Of a DNA stretch of 64,000 nt, positions 10,290 through 21,693 are shown one piece after another. The stretch's first letter is position 1; every line of letters begins with the position of its first letter. The stretch comes from Triatoma infestans (taxonomy: Eukaryota; Arthropoda; Insecta; Hemiptera; Reduviidae), in NCBI GenBank assembly GCA_011037195.1, contig JAAEAF010014367.1, forward strand, positions 124,001-188,000, written 5' to 3'. The notes under the pieces were generated by a model that was given only the letters and a program-made list of their open reading frames with translations, did no database searches and was not told where the DNA came from. Made by a program: the position numbers and the translations under genes.

Positions 10290-12135
10290 GCTTTGGATCC
10301 CTCTCTTCGGATCAGGTTAGAGAAGGAAAGAAATTGGGTTAGATAGATAAATAAACTAGAAGTAAAGTTGAACACTTTATAATAGACAAGTAGCACATAC
10401 TGCCTGGACTTTACACTAAAATATTTAAAATGGTAGTGAGAAGGTAAAGAGAAAGGTTCATGACGTGTTGTGACTGCTGTATGAACTCTGCTGCAAGACT
10501 GTCGGTAGACTCCTTCCTATAGCTGACACAGCTGTATTTAAACAGTTTCCCCCACTCTAAATCAGTTTCTCCCACTCTAGTCTGGCTTAAACTAGAGAGT
10601 GATCCTGTCTCTCTCTCTGCTTTGGATCCCTCTCTTCCGATCAGGTTTGAGAAAAGGAGAGAAGTTGGGTTAGATGGATAAATGCACTAGAAATAAAGCT
10701 GAACACTGTATAATAGAAAAGTAACACAAACTGCTTGGACTTTATACTAAAATATATAAAATGGTAGTGAGAAGGTAAAGAGAAAGGTTCATGACGTGTT
10801 GTGACTGCTGTATGAACTCTGCTGCAAGACTGTCGGTAGACTCCTTCCTATAGCTGACACAGCTGTATTTAAATAGTTTCCCCCACTCTGAATCAGTTTC
10901 TCCCACTCTAGTCTGGCTTAAACTAGAGAGTGATCCTGTCTCTCTCTCTGCTTTGGATCCCTCTCTTCCGATCAGGTTTGAGAAAAGGAGAGAAGTTGGG
11001 TTAGATGGATAAATGCACTAGAAGTAAAGCTGAACACTGTATAATAGAAAAGTAACACAAACTGCTTGGACTTTATACTAAAATATATAAAATGGTAGTG
11101 AAAGTTAAAGAGAAAGGTTGATGACGCGTTGTGACTGCTGTATGAACTCTGCTGCAAGACCGTCGGTAGACTCCTTCCTATTGCTGACACCTACCTACCT
11201 ACCCATTGGCGCTACGGTCCTTCAAGGACCTGGGCCTTCTCCACTACACTTCGCCATTCTTCTTTCTCTAGGGCAAGTCTTCTCCATCTCCTCACACCGA
11301 GTCTTCGGAGAACTTCCTCAAAATTGTCTAGCTATCTTTTACGTGGGCGTCCTCTACTTCTACGTCCTCCAGGCTTACCTTTCAGTAATTTTTTGGGAAT
11401 TCTCTCAGCTAACATCCTCTCCACATGTCCCAGCCACTCCTCAACTGATTCCTTCTTACGAAAGAGACCAGATCCGGCTCGCTGTACATCTGTCGAAGTT
11501 CGGCATTCTTTGTAATCCTCCAGAGCCTACCCTCACAGACAGGTCCATATATTCTCCTCAGTACTTTCCTTTCCCATATATTCAATATCTTTTCGTTTTC
11601 TTTGGTAAGTACCCAAGTTTCACAGCCACAGGTAACGATAGGCCTAATTACTGTTTTATATATAAGAACCTTCGCTCTGTGTGTCAAGCCTGTGTGTCAA
11701 GTCTGTGGGAAGCAACTTTAATGGCTTCTGGAGTGCAAAATAACATTTATTACCGGCCGTTACACTTGCTTTAATTTCCTCCAGCCATTCATTTTTCTTG
11801 GTAACGAGAGCTCCCAAATATTTAAATTAACTTACAGCAGGAAGACATGCCTTCGAAAAGAGAAATCTTCACTGGCCTTATTGGAATTTCTCGAGGTTCT
11901 CATGTACATCGTTTTGTCGTCATTGATCTATCTGCAAAACTTGATCTTTGTTGCGGCATCTTCAAATTCCTCAAAAGCTCCCACAAGCGCTGCTCTTGTT
12001 CTAGCCGTTATCACATCATCAGCGTAGGCTGACACAGCCGTATTTAAACAGTTTCTCCCACTCTAATCTGGCCTAAACTACTGAGTGAGACTGTCTCTCT
12101 ATCTCTCCTTTCGATCCCTCTCTTCGGATCCAATT
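10228..12135 (+). repeat. R330 tandem array (three units), interrupted by a LINE
   Basis: Three head-to-tail units are spaced about 330 bp apart, judged by CTTTGGATCC at 10291, 10620 and 10951. Each contains ATAATAG, the conserved box CTGCYTGGACTTTA, GACGTGTTGTGACTGC, a TATTTAAA segment, CCCACTCTAGTCTGGC and a CT microsatellite before GGATCCCTCTCTT. Units two and three are nearly identical, which points to recent tandem amplification. The third is split at 11191-12027 by a LINE fragment and resumes at 12028, ending GGATCCAATTACA. Confidence 0.8.
11191..12027 (-). mobile_element. 5'-truncated LINE, 3' end of reverse transcriptase ORF
   Basis: The insert has an 8-bp duplication GCTGACAC (11183-11190 and 12028-12035). 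On the minus strand it opens within YADDV, the RT catalytic motif. After a decayed stretch it encodes VLIYKTVIRPIVTCGCETW and WERKVLRRIYGPV (about 11687-11530), then remnants of the GHVERM...GRPR...W region typical of insect endonuclease-reverse transcriptase C-termini. Several frameshifts and stops break the frame. The 3' end is CCGTAGCGCCAATGG followed by a (GTAG)3 tail at 11191-11202. A related 3' end with another tail sits at 17340-17612. Confidence 0.85.
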
Positions 12136-14060
12136 ACATAGCTGTTATCGAGAAAAGTCCAGAAAACTGAAAAATCTATTACGTAAAGTCGCATTTTTTA
12201 TTAACTGATTTTCTTCAAATATGATATTTTATCAAAAATATACATTAATTAATATTAGAGGTGGCAAAAAAAAACGATGCATTGAACTGATGTGGTACTT
12301 TATAGAAAAACCTAACGCTACTGTTAGCTAAGAAACCAACAAAGAATCAATTTTCTAAGGAAAATGTTTCAAATAAAAGTGATAGGATTTGATGTGTTTA
12401 GATAGAATAATAAGTTTAAAAAAAAAAAAAACCGTTGGAGTTGTTGTCGAGAAAATTTGTGAAAACTGAAAATAAAGGAAACATTCAGTGAAGTCGTATT
12501 TTTTTGGTTGATGGATTTTGCCCGCAAAACTTCGTGTCAACTAAGAAGGAGTAAAAGAAAGTAAAAATGATTGGCATTGTAATGTATTGGTGTGGATGTG
12601 TGTATAGGTAGCTTGTGGCGTGAGCGTTTTAGGGAAAAGGGCTTGTGTTTGTTTGAGATAGAATATAAGAATATAATCAAGAAAGCACCACTGATTATAA
12701 AATAAATATATTTTCTAACTGAATTTAAATAGCTTTATAATATCACAGCGATTAAGTATAAATCAATTAATTAATCTAGATTAAATGCCAAACTCTTATG
12801 TTTTAACTTATAACTGGCACTGATACTAAGAGAGCAATTCCTGAAGTGTTCTGGCTTTCTGAAGTAGAATTACGACTGTATGGTTTGAAGGCTGAGTTAA
12901 GACTGTCTTCTCTTTTCTCTTTTAAAGCTAATGTTTGACTCTCTTCTTTGGAATTGCTCTCTCTCTCTCGCGGGGGAATTCTCTTATACAAAAGAGTTAC
13001 CCTAACAGGAATTAGTGCCTTTGCTTTCTTAATAGCAATGACCAGATTTAATATACCTGGTTCTAAAATACACATTTTTTGAAGGTAAATTCACAGCACT
13101 AGAATAATTATAAAATATTAACAAAAATACAATTTTGGATACTATAAAATATTCAGAAACTTTAAACTATTATTTTTCGATTTTGTCCTTCCACTACAGC
13201 ATTTATTTATATAGTAGATAATATAATAAGAAGTTTAAAATAAAATGATGGGACCTATTTTGAGAAAATCGCGGGGGGACTCTGGGGGGGGGGGATTCAT
13301 TAAAATTACACTTCCGGTTTGTGCTTTTTTAACCAAATCTTTATATCGGATGCGGTGGTGGTACTTGAAGAAATTTTAGTTTCAACTTCCTGTTACACAC
13401 CTACAAACATATTTCCCAGACCTAAAAAAAGATTTTTTTCGTACTCAGAGCACTAAAAAAATCTATAATTCCTATGAAAACTATTTCAAAAATTCATACT
13501 GCCACAATACTTCCTCTTAGCGAACTAAGTTCAAGTAAAAATGCTTAATTATACTCTTAAGAAAATAATAATAATAATACTTCAAAAAGGGGCGCCTAAA
13601 GGGCTACGCCCAGCTGGCTTAGCTAGTAATAACTAATTAATTTTCTCTCCGGCTACTTTGCATATTGTTTGAAACAGTTAATTATCTCATAATTTGCATT
13701 TAAGATAGATTGTGGTTGCATTGTGAAAGCATGGTTGGTAGGTGGTAAACAATTGCTTATATTAACCGAAATTATAAAAGAAAAAAAATTCAGAGACCTC
13801 GTTTTTGGATTATTTAGTAGTTAAATAGGGGATGAAGTTGCCCCCCCCCCCTTGAATATTCAACTAAACGTAATAACATCAGTCGCCAGCACAGCCGTTT
13901 TATACTAGGCCGCGTGACGTAAAATGGCTGAATAATTAAATACCACCATAGTTCTCAGATTTATATTCTCTTACTCTTATTTGAAGTACTCTTATTACAA
14001 TCTTGCGAATTATCAAAATTTGTTTTTAACCGGAAATATAATCTCGAGCTCCCTAGCTGA
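12136..14060 (-). repeat. Diverged D-repeat material and AT-rich DNA
   Basis: Recurrent D-repeat phrases appear in minus orientation (GTTATCGAGAAAAGTCCAG near 12143, GTCGAGAAAATTTGTG near 12443, TTTTGAGAAAATCGCGGGG near 13258), separated by unassigned AT-rich stretches. A short frame at 12803-13075 has no recognisable motif and was not called. Runs of G (13283-13295) and C (13841-13851) mark the area. Confidence 0.4.
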
Positions 14061-14145
14061 AAAGATAAAATGAAGTTCCATTATTAGCACTACTATTATA
14101 CAAGCTTCCATTCATTCGGGCAAAAACCATCAACCGATATTAATA

Positions 14146-15902
14146 ATGTTTTTTTACTTTCTCTTACTCCTAGTAAGTGGAAGTATTGTAATCGTGTCAA
14201 ATTTTTACTTTCTCTTACTCCTAGTAAGTGGAAGTATTGTAATCGTGTCAAATTTTTACTTTCTCTTACTCCTAGTAAGTGGAAGTATTGTAATCGTGTC
14301 AAATTTTTACTTTCTCTTACTCCTAGTAAGTGGAAGTATTGTAATCGTGTCAAATTTTCGATATCGAGTTTTCACCGGAAATATTCGATTTGTTTTTTTG
14401 TTTTTTTCAGTTTGTTGCAATTTTCTATACATAAATACACCTGTGTGTGGAACATTTTTCAAGAAAATTAATTTTTTAGAAAAGTTCTAGGGAAGCAACA
14501 ACGGTAAACTTTCCACTAAAGTATCCAACTCAGTACAATGTATTGTTGTGCCACCAATATAATACTAATATACCTATATTAGAAGCACTGCTAGGATTCC
14601 AAATTTAAAAAAAACACTTAAACGGAAACGCGTCTTTACAGAAATGGATTTTGGATTTAATGGAATTGTCTTGAAAACGACTATTACGATTTCCTTTTAA
14701 ACTTGGAATGCTAATTGCACAAGATAAAAAACCTATATTATTTTTAAAGTTTTTGAGGGGAAAAAATGGATTTTAGCTTGTTCTGCGGAATTTTTGGCCC
14801 TAATTTAAAGTTGTGATGTTAAGTTTCAAAAGTTACATGTGATTAGTTCAATGTTTTTGGCACTTTCTTCTGGATTGCAATGCAATCACGTATGCTATCT
14901 GCCTGGATACGTAATATTATCATCTCCATATTTAAATATTTGTTTTTATTGCTCATAAAATACAATTTCTACTTTCTCTTACTCCTAGTAAGGAAGTATT
15001 GTAATCTTGTCAAATTTTCAATATCGAGTTTTTACCAAATATCCGTTTTGAGGTCCCCTGAGTCAAAAAAAGTGGTTTTTAGAAATGGTCGGTGTGTATG
15101 GTGTGTGTGTGTGTGTGTGTGTGTGTATACGCGAGCAACACAGCTCAAAAACGAAAAATCGTGGAAAGTTCAAACTTGAACACCATGGGATCCCCGACAG
15201 TACCGTTATCTGTTAAAATTTCTCAACCGGAAGTACCACTTTACCAGGGGTTTTTTTTTCTTTACTTTTTTGCGATTTTCTCAAAAAACGGCTCCAACGA
15301 TTTTTCTTGAAACTTGGTATATCAACTACACATACAATGAGCTACAACTTTTATTTGAAACATTTCTTTGGGAAAAAATCATTTACTACTTTTGTGGGAG
15401 GGGTGAGGTTAGATTTTCCTCTTGAGTGCTATTTCAATTTATTATACAATTCTATCATCTAAACAGTAATAATTAGAATGTTGTTGAAATTCCGAGTTTA
15501 AAAAATATTCGGATGACCGGAAGTGTGTTTTTTTCCTAGTATGTGTTTTTCCGTTTTCTGGTATTTTCTCTGAAACGATTCCAACTATTTTCTTTACAAC
15601 ATGGATTGTGAACTATACATATAAAAAGTTACAACTTTTTATTTAAAACATTTCTTTTCGTAAAGTCTTTTAAGGCGATTTTCGGAGGAGGAGTAGATTC
15701 CTAAAATTCCAAGTTTCAAGAAAATTAGTAAACCGGAAGTGCGTTTTTACTGGAACAGTTTTTTCAATTTTTACGATTTTCTCCATAAAAACACCGACGA
15801 ATTTCATTAAATTTGGTAAATACTAACTATTAAATTTGTCCATTACAATTTTGAAAACTGGAGTAAGAGAACTTTGTGTTAGTGTATCACACAAGATTTT
15901 TT
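14146..15902 (+). repeat. D repeat, plus-strand copies
   Basis: At least two plus-strand copies are joined here. One starts near 14150 and one near 14970 with ACTTTCTCTTACTCCTAGTA, running through CGAGTTTTYACC, GAGGTCCCCTGAGTC, AAGTGGTTTTTAGAAATGG, a (GT)n stretch (15098-15125) and GCTCAAAAACGAAAAATCG. The end at 15860-15902 has GTGTTAGTGTATCACACAAG followed by a T-run. No protein is encoded; the open frames are by-products of the repeat. Confidence 0.65.
14153..14356 (+). repeat. 51-bp minisatellite, four units
   Basis: Four near-identical units of 51 bp (CTCTTACTCC at 14161, 14212, 14263 and 14314) tandemly repeat the first ~50 bp of the D repeat. The period is a multiple of three, so both strands stay open in some frames and give repetitive spurious peptides. 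Confidence 0.9.
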
Positions 15903-17149
15903 AGTAAGTGTTGAGCTTATACATTATAAAACATATACATACAAAAGTACAATCAGACTTCAAAAGAGGGGGGACGGAGGTAAATAGAATTATAGAAATC
16001 CAACCAATCAGAAATAAAAATCTCATTCATATACGGCTTTTTCCCTCTAAATTTTTGTATTGTTTTCCAAAATTCTTTAGAATTACGCGTATCACTAAAG
16101 GAAGATTGGATTTTGTAAGACATAATTAGATTTAGCCGTCCGGATTAAATTTCTATAATATCTTTTAGCCTTCAAAAATAATGAAAGTGATTCACGGCCA
16201 AAGTTATTACTTAAGAAGATTTTTAAGTTCCCTTTTAGGTTCATAACACTCTCAATTGATTCCCACGTATCTAGAAACACTTTTAGTAGAGACAGAACAT
16301 GAAATATCTTTGGTTACCAGCGACAAGGTGGTAATAAAATTATTAGAAAACGTATTAACTTCTTTACTAAACAAAACAGTGTCAATCTGCACAATCGATA
16401 GGAACTTTTGATAACCGTTCCACTTAAAAGTATCTCCCTCTTTAAAATGAACTTAGATTGAGGCCGTTTCACTTCATCAGCAGATGAAGATTGAGCTGAC
16501 ATAGAGAATGATCCTAGAGAAATATATTTATAACTTTAAAATAAATTACTAACGATAAGGTTAATGGATTAATCCAAACTAGGCCAATTACGGTAAATTT
16601 AGTTGGGGAATTCCTATAAGATCGTCCATTTAACCCAAACAAGCCTTGTTATTCCATAATTTGCATTAATCGACTACGCCTTTTTTCCTCTTGATCTAAT
16701 GTACTTCCTTTTGAATTGAAAAAAGGAATTTTCAAAAATTTCCTCATCCAAATGATTTAGATTTGACATTCTAAAATTAAAAGCACCCCTGAGAATAGTG
16801 GTGTGGCATCCATAACAAGAAATTTATTTATTTATTTACATACTATGTTATAGTCATAGGGATGACCCAAAATATTTTCGTATAATTCGTAAAAATATAA
16901 CATGAAATAATATCATCCAATAGAGTTTTAAATAAATCAAAGATAAGAATATCATCAATATCAGGTTTAAAGTACATTATTCCAATAATAAATTGGCGGC
17001 AATCTATATTAAATGAAATAAATAATCAGTGAGCAGATTTATAAATTCCATGTAGCCAGTAGTTAAGCTATGTTCTCGCCGAGTTCGTACCATATAATCC
17101 ATCCGGTTTTTCCTTGTTTGATCTTTGTAACAATAATTTTTTTACAAGG

Positions 17150-17335
17150 CAGGGTCGTCAGCCCTACGCTCAATCCCTATCCTGGAGGGCCAGTTTGAAG
17201 TTTCCCACTTCTAGGCCGGCTGGCTTCACTATACTTTACAGAACCCGACCTGCCCTTGGTTACATTTCGGAGTTTCTTTTCTCCTAGACAGACTGATTTC
17301 ACTACGGCTATGAGGTCTGTCTACCCAGGATACAG
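17150..17335 (-). mobile_element. Retroelement 3' end fragment (unclassified)
   Basis: On the minus strand a GC-richer stretch runs through GTGGGAAACTTCAAACTGG and TAGGGCTGACGACCCTGCC into a short A-run (TTGTAAAAAAA), like a retroelement 3' end. No coding motif is left. It lies inside the decayed LINE. Confidence 0.4.
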
Positions 17336-17339
17336 TTTA

Positions 17340-17612
17340 ACGTCGTGCCCAGGGCACTGAGATGGTTGGGTCATGTGGAAAGGATGGGTATAGGAAGAGT
17401 TCCCAAAGAAATGTTATATGGCAAGAGTGGAGTATGAGAAAAAAAGGAAGACCACGTATGAAAAGGCTAGAGGACGTAGAGGAGGATTTGAGTTAAAAGA
17501 TGGCGAAGGGAGGCAGCTGATAGAGAGGAATGGGGGGAATTGTTGAGCAAACCTTGGCCCTCAACTGGCCGTAGCGCTAGGGAGGGAGAGATAGAGAGAG
17601 AGAGAGAGAGTG
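17340..17612 (+). mobile_element. LINE 3' fragment related to 11191-12027
   Basis: Plus-strand frames recall the endonuclease-RT C-terminus: RWLGHVERMGIGRVPKE, then KKGRPR. The terminal GGCCGTAGCGCTAGGGAGG parallels CCGTAGCGCCAATGGG of the 11191-12027 insert, but the tail here is (GGGA)/(GA)n. The frame is broken by stops. Confidence 0.65.
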
Positions 17613-17754
17613 CGTATGTGAGAGAGCAGATTTATTGATAATACAGAGAGAACTTTCATATTTTGATTTAATAAACAACATTAGGCCTCCACTAGCTCTG
17701 CCAAGAGAATAAACTTTAACCGCACCATCTGATAAAATCTCAGAGTTATCCAGC

Positions 17755-18217
17755 ATTGCGGACCCATTCACATATAAACAAAGTATATTTACTTTGAAAG
17801 CCTAGTTTGATAAATTTATTATTATAATCCCAAACAAAATATATTCATGTGGTATTTTTGCTTCGTAGCATGCATATTCATTTGCTATCATATTCATGCA
17901 CCAATATCGTGTAGAGAGTTCACTTCAACATAATGTTTCTGTTACACTCATACTTGTTGGTTTGTTGATTGTATATCATGGATATACAACCAACAAGTAT
18001 GAGTGTAATAAAAACATTACGTTGAAGTAACTCTCTACTCATGAACTTGGTGAATTTGCTCTGACGATGGATGAAAATCCGGTCTGGAACCAAATGAATA
18101 TGCAAACTACGATGGATAAAATATCAGATGTTATCCAGCATTGCGACCCATTCACATATTCAACGAAGTATATTTACTTAGAAATCCTGGTTTGATAAAT
18201 TTATTATTATAATCCCA
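17755..18217. mobile_element. Degraded hammerhead foldback (family HF-B) with ~88-bp flanking repeats
   Basis: The centre (about 17900-18045) is a hairpin: GTAGAGAGTTCACTTCAACA on one side answers TGTTGAAGT-type sequence on the other, with a loop around 17960-17980. The right arm keeps CTGACGATGGATGAAAATCC (18061-18080) but has lost the GAAAC core. Imperfect direct repeats of about 88 bp, containing CAGCATTGCGGACCCATTCAC and TTGATAAATTTATTATTAT, lie at 17755-17843 and 18131-18217. The element sits inside the decayed LINE. Confidence 0.6.
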
Positions 18218-18361
18218 AGTTTCACATAAACAAATAATATCATTCTCTATCAAAATATTAATTTCTTCAAAAATTTAATTTAAACATGGAATTAATGCCG
18301 TTAACATTCTCAAAAAGCGATATTAAAGTTTTTATTACTCTGAAAATGAAAACCAGAGTTA

Positions 18362-18856
18362 TGTATGTTAGGATCCGAAAAGCAGAGAGAAACACAAAAT
18401 TGACAATCACACTCGCTACTTAGACCAGACTAGTGTGGGAGACTCTGTACATATACAGCCGAGCTAGCCCTACAGGGGAACAGTTGTTTTTTTTACAAAA
18501 GTTTACAAAGAGTCAACAATCTATTCAATATAATAGATTGAGAAGGAGAGAGAAATTAGAGAGATTGGAATAATTGATTTAATAAACTAGAATAAATACT
18601 GAACATTATTTAATGAAAGAGAGACACAAAACTGCCAGGATTTTACACATATAATAGAAATTATGTAGCGAGAGATTTCGATTGAGTGGGTAGTAAGTAG
18701 TTAGTAGGTTACTGATTCGTCGTAAACTGTTGTAAAAACTGTCCCCTTGTAGGGCTAGCTCAGCTGTATATACACATAGTCTCCCACTCTAGTCTGGCCT
18801 AAATAGCGGTGAGGTTGTCAATTTTGTCTTTCTCTCTTGCTCTTCGGATTCTATTT
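18362..18856. repeat. R330 inverted dimer (foldback)
   Basis: The first ~118 bp (TAGGATCCGAAAAGCAGAGAG onward) are the reverse complement of the last ~118 bp (ending CTCTTGCTCTTCGGATTCTA). Both carry ACAAAATTGACA, GACTAGAGTGGGAGA-type and AGCTAGCCCTACA blocks. The right-hand unit is nearly complete (18538-18856); the left is internally deleted. Confidence 0.75.
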
Positions 18857-19924
18857 ATATATGCAAATTACCTAAATTAATACCAGGGATTTATTTTTGC
18901 TAGAATCCTCTATTTCTGATGGGATTTCCAGTTGTGTGGTTTTAAAACAGGTTCTAGTGAACCTTCTTGTGGACTACAATGTAATCACGTCTGCTTCCTG
19001 ACTGGATAGGCACTAATTTCATCTCCACATTTATATTAAGGTAAATGAGAAACTTTTGAAGTTTAACGAAAAATGTTTTTTTTTATAATTGTGTATGAAC
19101 AGTAGTAAGAGAAAGTCTGTGTGTGTGTGTGTGTGTTTTTCACATAGATTATTTTGTTTTGTTCTGTTAGATATTAATAACATACAGTTATTATCTATTT
19201 CTTTTGGTTGAATTCACAGAGATAAGGAAGCAAGCAATAACTGCGTACAGTGTAAGAATATCTTATATTGCTTCACAGTGACTGAACCATACAAATAAAT
19301 CCAATATTACCTGGATAATATGAGAAATGGATCAATTTTTTACTCGAGTAATTTTTAAAAGAAAATTTCTTGCCACGAAATCATTCCCAGTTATTTGTAA
19401 AATGGGAAATATTACATTGGGATTAAAATGCTTTTAAGAAACGATTAAAGCATTTTCCAATTTTATTTTCATTTAGTTAGCTCTAATATTTAGTAGCTTT
19501 AGGAAGATTATTATTATTAATTTTTTTTTTTTAGCAATTTTTGTTTAATCCCAGTTTATCTATTCCATTCTGTTTTTATTTTGGATCGAACATTTTTGGA
19601 TGTCTTTTATTTACTTTACAGGTTGTGACTCGTCCTGACAGTAACGATATTTTCCTTGAAGATTTTTTGGGCGCCACGTAGTGTAAAACTACCGCGATAA
19701 GATAATATCTGACTGGATCTCAAAAGAAAAAAATGTACATAATTCTACAGCCTTTCGGCTTGTTCGGGGGTAAAGATGCTCTCTCTCTGAAGGGTTTGAC
19801 TCAGTAATGAATTTCCATTTTCTTTGAATAATAAAGTAAGTAAACCTTGCAAAGTTAATTTCATATAAAACAAATCAAATTAAATTAATATATACAAAAG
19901 ATGTGCAGGGGTGCCAACTACTAA
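18857..19924. other. AT-rich DNA with short D-repeat end
   Basis: Near 19105-19135 a D-repeat end (GTAGTAAGAGAAAGTCTGTG followed by GT repeats) is visible. Nothing else was recognised in the stretch. Confidence 0.4.
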
Positions 19925-20119
19925 ACAGATTAAGTACCGCTGTCTAGTGGCTAGTATACTCTTTTGGTGCTTGAATGTAGTGTTCGATTCCCTGAGGGCA
20001 AAGACTTTTTTAACCCAGCACCTTAGGGAGCTGTTAGTTTCGAGCCAACCACTTCCCATTAAAATCGCCATCTGACAAACCTTGGTTCTTTATGGGCTGT
20101 AGCACCAAAGATTTTTTTT
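19925..20119 (+). mobile_element. tRNA-derived SINE, family SINE-1 (copy 2)
   Basis: The A-box-like TGTCTAGTGGC (19941-19951) and B-box-like TGTTCGATTCCC (19981-19992) are well kept. The body ends AAAATCGCCATCTGACAAACC, then GGGCTGTAGCACC and AGATTTTTTTTT, matching copy 1 in the opposite orientation. Confidence 0.78.
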
Positions 20120-20461
20120 TTGGACCGATTTTATGAAATTTAGTTTTTAATCAGAACAGTATTCTAAAATCACACTTTAAAGGGAGTCCTAAAACATCGC
20201 TTCCCCAGAACCCCTCAAAAAGCAATTTCGGAAGTAAAATATTTGAAATAAAAATTACACATTTTATGTCAAGGGGTATGACTTGCGTGCTATTATTTGG
20301 GAAGTAGCGACCCCCCGGGCTACTACAGCTCAGTACTCCATGCACTTCGTTAGAACAGTACAAATATACTTACACTAAATACACTCTACTCTTTACAGGC
20401 AAGGGCAAACACAGTAAACAAGCTAGGGTCTCCGTCCCTAGTTAATTGGCGTAAGCCAAAG

Positions 20462-20720
20462 GAGAAGGAATGGATTAGCTCAGTGGTAGCGCACCGGACT
20501 AGCAACGCGGAGGTCCCGGGTTCGAATCCAGCATGCTGCCCTTAGATTTTCTCTTCCTAGGAGCCTCTTCGTCTCACTGTCCGGTGATGGGCAGTGTTGT
20601 CTTTAGCTAGTGAACACTGTTCGGAGGCCGGCAGTGCACTGAAAAGACCCCGGGGCACAATAGATCTTTCAGGTCTTTAGTGCAATAATCCCCTACAATA
20701 ATCTACAATCTACAATATGT
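20462..20720 (+). mobile_element. tRNA-derived SINE, family SINE-2 (best copy)
   Basis: The 5' head is tRNA-like, with A box TAGCTCAGTGG (20476-20486), an anticodon-loop-like CTAGCAA (AGC, alanine-like), and B box GGTTCGAATCC (20519-20529). A body with TAGATTTTCTCTTCCTAGGA, GGTGATGGGCAGTGTTGTC and GAACACTGTTCGGAGG follows, shared with 27636 and 48262. The acceptor stem does not close and the body is unrelated to a tRNA, so this is a SINE rather than a tRNA gene. Confidence 0.82.
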
Positions 20721-21693
20721 GGAGTTAATAGGCAAAGTTAAAGGAAATTGTTAGATGTCGACAAATAATTCCGCTTGCATCAATCTCATTGAATCATTTC
20801 GGTTTTCCAAATCTGGCGAAACCTCAGTGTGTTTTTATTTTTATTTTAATCGATAGAATTCTATCAGTTCATGCAATAACTATAATTTTACTGTCCTTTG
20901 AGATGAGGAGAGCCTACAATAAAATGTTGCGATAAAAACTTCTTTCAGCTCTATAAAAGTTTTTATATTCCAAGATTAATTAAAGATTGTCCGAAAAATG
21001 TTTTCTTATTAAGTAGATATTTCCAGTAATACGAAGTATCCATTATACAAAATGGTTTGTCTGTTTAGGTAGCAGAGATCAGATCAATAAAGTCATAAAA
21101 TAGTATGTCGTTTCATATAATCCTACCGAGCTAATTTCCCCTTTATTAGTGGTTTTTATATTTCAGATTTATCAATTACGGTATTTTGAACAGCAGATAT
21201 TTTTTTTTTATTTTGTTATTTTATTTTCACAACTGCAGTAAATATTTACAATAAGTGAAGCTGACATTATATGGCAAATACAAATATCGTGAGGGGCGTG
21301 AGGAAGAGAATTCACCCATTAGTGAAATCCTAAAACAAACACTAAAATCCACTCACTGTTCACTAGCGCTTTCCTCGTGAAGATCACGCCACCACTGGTG
21401 CTTGCTTCAAGCGTCCTGGAGGATTTTTGGTTAGTTTGGATGTGGGCAAGTTGGATGGAATGCGATGACAAAGACACTGACTATTGCTTCGGAAAAAATT
21501 GAACTACGCTTAAGGTCAAGGTTCATACTACTATTTGATACAAAGTAAGGAGCGTGCTATATGATGAAATGTTTTTGTTTGGAAGAACTTTGGATTCTGT
21601 AGAGATTGGATGATTTGCATGATTCCTTAATTTCCATGGCGTATGTTTAAACTGGTTTGAGTATGGTTGTATATAAATCAGCAATTTGTTAAT
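20721..21693. other. Non-coding DNA, nothing recognised
   Basis: AT-rich sequence. A purine-rich GTGAGGGGCGTGAGGAAGAG lies near 21291. No coding motif or named repeat could be supported. Confidence 0.4.

Larger units (their letters stand above)
15955..18340 (-). pseudogene. Decayed paralogue of the intact LINE (ORF2, residues ~65-480)
   Basis: Minus-strand fragments align in order with ORF2 of the 986-5823 element. EEINILIENDIICLCETWD (about 18275-18215) matches NTLLQNDIICLCETWE. SDGAVKVYSLGRASGG (about 17735-17690) matches SSEAVKVHPIGRASGG. RNSKEFW near 16075 matches RNSKDFW, and SDWLDFYNSIY near 15985 matches NDWMTFYSSIY. Many stops, frameshifts and three separate insertions break it. The reverse transcriptase part is missing; D-repeat DNA lies where it should continue. 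It is a much older family member. Confidence 0.8.

Noticed and set aside
11118..11774. 218-residue plus-strand frame
   Set aside because: It runs antisense through R330 and the LINE fragment; the minus strand holds the recognisable RT C-terminus.
14153..14356. CRISPR-like array
   Set aside because: Units are contiguous without unique spacers and the DNA is eukaryotic.
14096..14490. Repetitive open frames on both strands (units such as FYFLLLLVSG)
   Set aside because: They are translations of a 51-bp minisatellite whose period is a multiple of three; no start context or homology supports a protein.
20462..20540. Functional tRNA-Ala gene
   Set aside because: A and B boxes are good, but the acceptor stem does not close, the anticodon stem has mismatches, and the segment continues into a body shared with other SINE copies.
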